The position numbers were made by a program, and so were the translations under genes. From JAFGXW01 sp964634385 (GTDB lineage: Bacteria; Bacillota_I; Bacilli_A; Izemoplasmatales; Izemoplasmataceae), in contig CAZWIZ010000022.1 of assembly GCA_964634385.1 (NCBI GenBank), positions 1-16,365 of the forward strand: a stretch of 16,365 nucleotides of DNA, in the 5' to 3' direction. Each line of letters opens with the position of its first letter. Positions within the stretch are counted from its first letter, which is position 1. The notes beneath the pieces are model-generated. The model saw nothing but the letters and a program-made list of their open reading frames with translations. It did no database searches and was not told the origin of the DNA. This document shows positions 12,501 through 16,365 of this stretch, piece by piece.

Positions 12501-14499
12501 GTAATACTTTCTCAATAAAAATATTAGCTATTGTTGGATCGAACTGTGTACCAATATTTCTTTTAATCTCTTCTATTGCTTCTTTTTTTGTAAGAGCATT
12601 TTTATATGTTCTTTTACTTATCATTGCGTCATAAGAATCAGCTAAAGCAATAATTCTTGATTGGATAGGTATTTCTTCTTTACTTAATCCTGAAGGGTAA
12701 CCTGCGCCATCATATCTTTCATGATGAGAAAGGCAATATTTAGCAATGTTATCCATGCTTGGTCCGGAACTTAAAATTCGATAACCTTTTTCAGGATGCT
12801 TCTTAATTTCTTCATATTCATCACTTGTTAATTTTCCTTTTTTTTCTAAAATTGAAACAGGTGTTACAATTTTACCTATATCATGTAGTAGGGCTGCAGT
12901 TTTGATTTCTAAAATATCTGATAGAGGTAAATCCATTGCTAAAGCTATTTGAGTTGCGTAGTTTGCGACATTTTCTGAATGAACTTTTATAGTTGGATCT
13001 ATTTCAAAAATAGTATTTAAGATAATTTCAATTGCGAATCCTCTTATAGAAGGAGATTCTAAAAGTTTATTTTGATACATAGCGTTTTCTGCAGAAATAA
13101 AAACTTTTTCAATTGATGGATTCTCTTCGGTCAAAGAAGCATATCCAAATGAAATAGAAATTCCTACAGCTTTAATTTTATTAATGAATAATTCATCTTT
13201 AATACGAGTTGCTAGCTTATCAGTTTGTGATAAATTAGTTTTTGGTAGAATGATCATAAATTCATCACCGCCGAGCCTTACAATTATATCATCTTTACGA
13301 CATACTTGTTTTAATACATTAGCGGTTGTTTTTAATAAGGTATCTCCTACTGTATGTCCAAACGAATCATTAATGATTTTAAGACCATTAACATCTCCCA
13401 TAAGGAGTGTTAATGGATAATTTCTCTTAGTGTTTAATCGTTTTAATTCTTCATCATAAAATCTTCTATTATATAATCCGGTCAGTTCATCATGAAAACT
13501 TAAGCGAGTTAATTTTTTTTCTAATTTTCTTCTTTCTGTAATATCTGTTGCGACACTTAAAACTGATTTTTTACCATTATGTAATGTTCCTAGAGGTGAA
13601 CTATAAAAATCCCAAGTTTTTGTTACTCCACATTTTGTATTTACTTTAATTTCACCTTCATGGATTTTTTCAGTACTATCAAATAATTTTCTAATATTTA
13701 TAACAGCTTGGTCAAAATCATCCACACTATATGCTTTTTTTACCCAGTCAAAGATTGTAGGGATATCTTCAATTGTATATCCAGACATATCTGTCCATGT
13801 TTTATTTACCATAAGTACTTCTCCATCTTCAGTATGGATAGTCATTGGAATAGGAGCCTCTTCAACAGCTACTACGAAGTTATGCTTTGATTTTAATAAT
13901 TCATCATTATTATTTACAATATCATATTGTAAAAACATTAGTGAGCCATATATAACTGTGACAATTGGGTATATTAATAATACATATAAACTAATGTTGC
14001 TAATAATAGTAATTCTAATATCTGGAGGTAATGCAAAAAACATTAACAACATTACAATATGAACAATTAGTCCCAAAAAATATAATTCAACTAAACGGTA
14101 TCCTTTTTTATTTTTTATCTTATCAAAACGATATTTTTTGAATAGATAACCAATAATTCCTGAGGATAGGATAACTAAGACACCAGTAAGGGTTCCGGAA
14201 CCTCCTTGAATAATTCTAAGAATAGAAGCAGTTAAAACTACCATTATTCCCGGAATCGGACCGAAGAATAAAACAGCAACACTGATTAAAACTGATCTAG
14301 TATCTAAAATAACACCTTCACCTAACGAAAAAGGAGTAAGCATAATAAAAACAACAATTAAAGAGATTAAAACTCCAACTATCAGATTATAAATATATTT
14401 ATTTTTAAAATGATTTATTGGAATTAAAGAATATATGATTCCCATTCCTAGTAATAAAATTGTATTGTCAACAATACCTAGCAAAATTGAATTGTCCAT
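12484..14499 (-). CDS. Membrane PAS-GGDEF-HD-GYP cyclic-di-GMP enzyme
   Basis: 671 residues that combine synthesis and hydrolysis modules for cyclic-di-GMP. Order: 5TM-5TMR_LYT-type membrane sensor about 1-195 (VLFFGPIPGIMVVLTASI, RIIQGGSGTLTGVL); PAS about 205-330 (EEAPIPMTIHTEDGEVLMVN, VLSVATDITERRKLEKK); GGDEF about 335-490 with HDELTGLYNRRF, GDVNGLKIINDSFGHTVGD and the intact active-site GGDEF (410-414), preceded five residues earlier by RKDD (401-404), a match to the RxxD product-inhibition site; HD-GYP about 495-668 with LLHDIGK (H539 D540), HHERYDGAGYP (592-602), DSYDAMISKRTY and GTQFDP. Both catalytic signatures look active. The start CAT 14497-14499 follows AAGGAGAA on the coding strand. 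It has its own promoter and terminator. The same domain order is seen in the pseudogene at 15091-15635. Confidence 0.95.
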   Translation of the reverse strand: MDNSILLGIVDNTILLLGMGIIYSLIPINHFKNKYIYNLIVGVLISLIVVFIMLTPFSLGEGVILDTRSVLISVAVLFFGPIPGIMVVLTASILRIIQGGSGTLTGVLVILSSGIIGYLFKKYRFDKIKNKKGYRLVELYFLGLIVHIVMLLMFFALPPDIRITIISNISLYVLLIYPIVTVIYGSLMFLQYDIVNNNDELLKSKHNFVVAVEEAPIPMTIHTEDGEVLMVNKTWTDMSGYTIEDIPTIFDWVKKAYSVDDFDQAVINIRKLFDSTEKIHEGEIKVNTKCGVTKTWDFYSSPLGTLHNGKKSVLSVATDITERRKLEKKLTRLSFHDELTGLYNRRFYDEELKRLNTKRNYPLTLLMGDVNGLKIINDSFGHTVGDTLLKTTANVLKQVCRKDDIIVRLGGDEFMIILPKTNLSQTDKLATRIKDELFINKIKAVGISISFGYASLTEENPSIEKVFISAENAMYQNKLLESPSIRGFAIEIILNTIFEIDPTIKVHSENVANYATQIALAMDLPLSDILEIKTAALLHDIGKIVTPVSILEKKGKLTSDEYEEIKKHPEKGYRILSSGPSMDNIAKYCLSHHERYDGAGYPSGLSKEEIPIQSRIIALADSYDAMISKRTYKNALTKKEAIEEIKRNIGTQFDPTIANIFIEKVLQKAKK

Positions 14500-14528
14500 T
14501 AGGTTCTCCTTGAATGATTAATACTATC

Positions 14529-14557
14529 ATTATATTATATTGTAGGTAAAATTACAA
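14529..14557 (-). promoter_or_regulatory. Promoter of the GGDEF/HD-GYP gene, inside the thioredoxin terminator tail
   Basis: Minus strand: -35 TTGTAA (plus-strand 14552-14557), 17-base spacer, -10 TATAAT (plus-strand 14529-14534). The first T's of the -35 belong to the T run that ends the thioredoxin transcript. Confidence 0.65.
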
Positions 14558-14586
14558 AAAAAAAGTAAACACAGAATGTGTTTACT
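14556..14586 (-). terminator. Terminator of the thioredoxin gene
   Basis: AGTAAACACA (14564-14573) pairs perfectly with TGTGTTTACT (14577-14586) around GAA; nine As at 14556-14564 give the T tail on the coding strand. The TAA stop (plus-strand 14582-14584) lies inside the stem. Confidence 0.88.
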
Positions 14587-14917
14587 CAGGCATTTCACCT
14601 TTTTGTAGTTTTACAAGAAAATCATGTAATGGCTTCTCAGGTACAAAACCAACATTTTGTCCTAAGACCTTATCGCCTTTAAAGAATAGAATTGTTGGTA
14701 CTGATGAAACTCCATATTCTCTTGCTTGAGGATGTTCATTTGCGTCAGCTGCGATAAAGACTACATCTTTAAGATCCTCATTTAGTGCTAGTTTTTCAAA
14801 TACTGGTTTAAGCATTTTACATGGGGGACAAGTCTTTGTAGCAAATTTAACAATTGCAATTTTATCTTCTAGTAAATAATCTTGAACTTTTTCACTTGGT
14901 TTTAATTCAGTTAACAT
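14582..14917 (-). CDS. Thioredoxin-family protein with CPPC active site
   Basis: Cytoplasmic thiol-disulfide oxidoreductase of 111 residues, normal thioredoxin size and without a signal peptide. Seen: KFATKTCPPCKMLKP with active-site C30-P31-P32-C33, strand VVFIAADANEHPQAREYGV, cis-proline P74 in SSVPTILFF, and GFVPEKPLHDFL at the end. The site differs from canonical WCGPC: threonine replaces tryptophan and proline replaces glycine, which should alter redox potential or partner choice; CPPC occurs in some Firmicute and Mollicute-like thioredoxins. The start CAT 14915-14917 follows AAAGGTG on the coding strand at about ten bases. It is a single-gene unit; no thioredoxin reductase is in the window. 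Confidence 0.92.
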   Translation of the reverse strand: MLTELKPSEKVQDYLLEDKIAIVKFATKTCPPCKMLKPVFEKLALNEDLKDVVFIAADANEHPQAREYGVSSVPTILFFKGDKVLGQNVGFVPEKPLHDFLVKLQKGEMPE

Positions 14918-15090
14918 ATTATTTAATCACCTTTCATTAATTATTTAAAATTATTTATATTATTTATTACTTCTAGTTTATCATTATTTAAAGGATATTC
15001 AAGTATTTTGCTTATATCTATTTTAAAACCTTTTAAAAAGCTATTATCTTAATATTTAATAGTTCGTAAATAGACTTTTAGTCTATATAA
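14918..15090. other. AT-rich spacer with a short open stretch of unknown origin
   Basis: On the minus strand, 15048 to 14941 is open for 35 codons without a start codon and reads FLKGFKIDISKILEYPL and NNDKLEVINN, ending in TAA. It could be the tail of a decayed gene upstream of the thioredoxin gene or chance. A small hairpin ATAGAC/GTCTAT lies near 15070-15086. I see no other gene or signal. Confidence 0.3.
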
Positions 15091-15635
15091 AAACATAGAT
15101 ATGAGATTCAAACATATATAGAATTGATCTATTTATTTTCTAACTATGATAATAATCTTAATTTTACACCTAAAGATGTTATTAATAGAGAAACTCAAGA
15201 AACATATTCAAATATTTTTAACGGAAAAGGTAAATTAGAAAGTAATTATAATAATTATTTAATTACATCTAAAAAAGAAAAAAGATTAATTAGTTGGACT
15301 AATGTTTTATTATATGATTCTAATAATAATATTATAGGTGTTCTTAGTTCTGGTAAATATATAACAAAAGAAGAAATCTATAAAAAGAAATTATATAATA
15401 TTGGATATGAAGATACGCTAACTAAATTAAAGAAGAAGAGATTCCATTAAAGTCTAGAATAATATCAAACGTAGATGCGTTTGATGCGATGACTAGTGAA
15501 AGAACATATCGTGAGAAGTTTTCTTATTTAGAAGCTTTAAAGGAAATTTTAGAAAATGCAGGAACACAGTTTGATTCGAATTTAGTTAAAGTATTTGAAA
15601 GCAATTTTGAAAGGTATTATTTAATTTTATATTAA
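15091..15635 (+). pseudogene. PAS-GGDEF-HD-GYP regulator remnant with internal deletion
   Basis: The open frame 15091-15450 holds most of a PAS domain (YSNIFNGKG, KEKRLISWTNVLLYDSNNN, IIGVLSSGKYITKEE, where intact relatives read GxDITE) and then the first residues of a GGDEF domain, YEDTLTKLK (family pattern HDxLTGLxNRR). At about 15420-15435 the reading frame jumps by one, and the rest, 15426-15635, is the very end of an HD-GYP domain: EEIPLKSRIISNVDAFDAMT, SERTYREKFSYLEALKEIL, AGTQFDSNLVKVF. The GGDEF core and most of HD-GYP, roughly 250 codons by comparison with the intact gene at 12484-14499, are missing. The join is at a similar KLK/GLKKEE-like sequence, so a deletion between short similar stretches is likely. 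No start codon or ribosome site is convincing. It is not a copy of the intact neighbour; the PAS part differs. Confidence 0.75.
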
Positions 15636-15708
15636 TGGATTATTCTTATAATTGTAAAAAGCATATTATAAAATTGGTATGAGAAAAAATCTCGCGGAGG
15701 TGTCGAGT

Positions 15709-15855
15709 ATGTTGAAAAGCTTTCAAATTAATAATTTTAATTCCATTAATGAACCTATTATATTTAGTATGGAAACTGATATTGAATTAACAGCTGAATT
15801 TAATAATAGAATGAGTAATTTTAAAACGATATTCTTTAATAAGAAGATTCGCTGA
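15709..15855 (+). pseudogene. N-terminal fragment of an AAA ATPase (AAA_15/AAA_21-like)
   Basis: A 48-codon frame starting at ATG 15709, six bases after GGAGGTG (15696-15702), begins MLKSFQINNFNSINEPIIFS and continues METDIELTAE. This is the typical opening of ABC-like AAA ATPases found in defence loci and abortive-infection systems (pattern MLxSFxIxNFxSFxEPxxFSME). The protein stops at TGA 15853-15855, before the Walker A motif, so it cannot be active. From about 15815 the DNA also encodes, in another frame, a piece of a nucleotidyltransferase, so the fragment seems to be fused to a second broken gene. The ribosome site and start remain intact, so a short peptide might still be made. CTCG and CGAG (15691-15694 and 15703-15707 area) flank the ribosome site. 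Confidence 0.5.
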
Positions 15856-15892
15856 AGATGTTGATATAATTCTTGATTGGGAAAATGAATAA
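15815..15892 (+). pseudogene. Fragment of AbiEii/AbiGii-type nucleotidyltransferase toxin
   Basis: In the frame ending at TAA 15890-15892 the DNA reads VILKRYSLIRRFAEDVDIIL followed by DWENE. RYSLIRRFAEDVDIILDW matches the catalytic-core pattern of AbiEii-family nucleotidyltransferases (LSKxYxLIxRFSEDIDLxLDW), in which the two aspartates of EDxD bind the metal. Only some 25 codons remain, without the GGT/S start of the motif and without the C-terminus. It overlaps the AAA fragment, showing at least one deletion join here. An antitoxin-like gene follows directly. Short matches can mislead, but the core motif is quite specific. Confidence 0.5.
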
Positions 15893-15895
15893 TCC

Positions 15896-15936
15896 TAGGT
15901 AATGGCGAATAATTGACAAAAAATCGCCAATACCTA
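15896..15936. promoter_or_regulatory. Inverted repeat before the antitoxin-like gene, likely operator or hairpin
   Basis: TAGGTAATGGCGA (15896-15908) and TCGCCAATACCTA (15924-15936) are complementary in 12 of 13 positions around a 15-base spacer that contains TTGACA (15913-15918), a perfect -35 box. Antitoxins of this kind often bind inverted repeats in their own promoter. No good -10 follows, so promoter function is uncertain. Confidence 0.5.
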
Positions 15937-15948
15937 TGAGGAAACAAA

Positions 15949-16215
15949 ATGAAAAAGAAAGCTTTTGAGAATTTTTATAATCATTTTACTGTTGGAAATC
16001 AAACTAATATTGATGATTTACATACTTATCTGAAAAAGTATTATATAGACTTAAATGAGTCATCTTTACGATGGCGTATTTATGATTTACAAAACGAAGG
16101 ATATATTAAACTTATTGAAAGGAATATCTATGATGTAATAGATAAAAACAGATATAAAGAGTTCATTGTAGAAATAGATGATGATTTGATTGTAAGCGTC
16201 AAACAACGTCATTAA
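15949..16215 (+). pseudogene. AbiEi-like winged-helix antitoxin, truncated
   Basis: The 88-codon frame starts at ATG 15949 after GAGGAAAC (15938-15945). It reads FENFYNHFTVGNQ, LHTYLKKYY, LNESSLRWRIYDLQNEGYIK and RNIYDVIDKNRYKEF, matching the winged-helix start of a family of AbiEi-type antitoxins (labelled DUF6577 as far as I recall), which normally have about 200 residues and sit upstream of an AbiEii nucleotidyltransferase. Here the frame ends at TAA 16213-16215. Downstream DNA still reads like the same protein in another frame (EKVFDLQQNKAI, stop, DTYFLGCENIFNNINLN, stop; about 16218-16310), so the gene appears broken by a frameshift and stops rather than naturally short. The DNA-binding part is intact and might still repress. 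The partner toxin would start at 16353. Confidence 0.6.
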
Positions 16216-16352
16216 GTTAAGAGAAAGTATTTGATTTACAACAAAATAAAGCAATTTAGGATACATATTTTTTAGGTTGTGAAAACATTTTCAATAATAT
16301 AAATCTAAACTAATCATCTTATATTTGATAAACTAGTCATAAGGTGATTGAT

Positions 16353-16365
16353 ATGATAAAAGAAT
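16353..16365 (+). CDS. Start of a gene cut by the right edge (possibly AbiEii toxin)
   Basis: ATG at 16353 follows AAGGTGAT (16341-16348) with good spacing and reads MIKE before the window ends. Its place just after an AbiEi-like antitoxin gene suggests the nucleotidyltransferase toxin partner; four residues cannot prove this. Confidence 0.4.

Noticed and set aside
13184..13420. 78-codon plus-strand frame inside the GGDEF gene
   Set aside because: Opposite the conserved GGDEF domain; no start signals.
13708..13890. 60-codon plus-strand frame inside the PAS region
   Set aside because: Opposite the PAS domain of a real gene; no start signals.
15723..15947. 74-codon minus-strand frame
   Set aside because: It runs opposite the AAA and AbiEii fragments and through the inverted repeat; the plus-strand reading has recognisable motifs and this one has none.

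Overview
The window looks like a stretch of chromosome from a very AT-rich, low-GC Gram-positive or Mollicutes-like bacterium. UGA works as a stop (the phnC-like gene ends in TGA) and tryptophan is encoded by TGG, so this is not the Mycoplasma/Spiroplasma code. Lipoprotein signal peptides, AGGAGG ribosome binding sites, FakB/DegV, YwaF and PadR-HAAS families fit the Bacilli/Mollicutes side of the Firmicutes. A wall-less or near wall-less lineage such as Acholeplasmatales, Izemoplasmatales or Haloplasmatales is my best guess, but the placement is inference. I see no rRNA, tRNA, CRISPR array or insertion sequence.

Layout. (1) 1-568: the 3' end of an apparently intact PduO-type cob(I)alamin adenosyltransferase gene with its terminator, then a decayed unidentified gene. 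(2) 596-7513: a phosphorus-scavenging block. It holds a surface lipoprotein 5'-nucleotidase with a coiled-coil stalk and a lamin-tail domain, a wrecked second copy of the adenosyltransferase gene, and a PhnD-PhnC-PhnE-PhnE phosphonate-type ABC importer. The nucleotidase can release phosphate from nucleotides outside the cell and the importer can take up a phosphorus compound; a shared role is inferred from adjacency. (3) 7574-8567: a DegV/FakB fatty-acid-binding protein with a 26-bp perfect palindrome upstream. (4) 8581-10503: a PadR-controlled membrane operon (PadR repressor, HAAS protein with six membrane-hairpin repeats, small three-helix membrane protein), with two identical operators bracketing the promoter. 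(5) 10524-11195: a TetR-type regulator, convergent with the PadR operon, with its own operator-promoter. (6) 11376-11517: a candidate orphan small RNA with C-rich, anti-Shine-Dalgarno-like single-stranded segments. (7) 11524-14917, all on the minus strand: a YwaF/TMEM164-family membrane protein, a membrane PAS-GGDEF-HD-GYP cyclic-di-GMP enzyme, and a CPPC thioredoxin, each with its own terminator. (8) 14918-16365: a graveyard. It holds a PAS/GGDEF/HD-GYP pseudogene with its middle deleted, an N-terminal crumb of an AAA ATPase running into a crumb of an AbiEii-type nucleotidyltransferase, a broken AbiEi-like antitoxin gene behind an inverted repeat, and the first codons of another gene at the right edge.

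Overall the central region is tidy and probably active: nearly every gene has a recognisable promoter or a strong intrinsic terminator, and three terminators contain the stop codon of their own gene. Both ends show duplication and decay. The most interesting items are the candidate small RNA, the six-repeat HAAS protein, the 26-bp palindrome before the DegV gene, and the remnant defence locus at the right edge.
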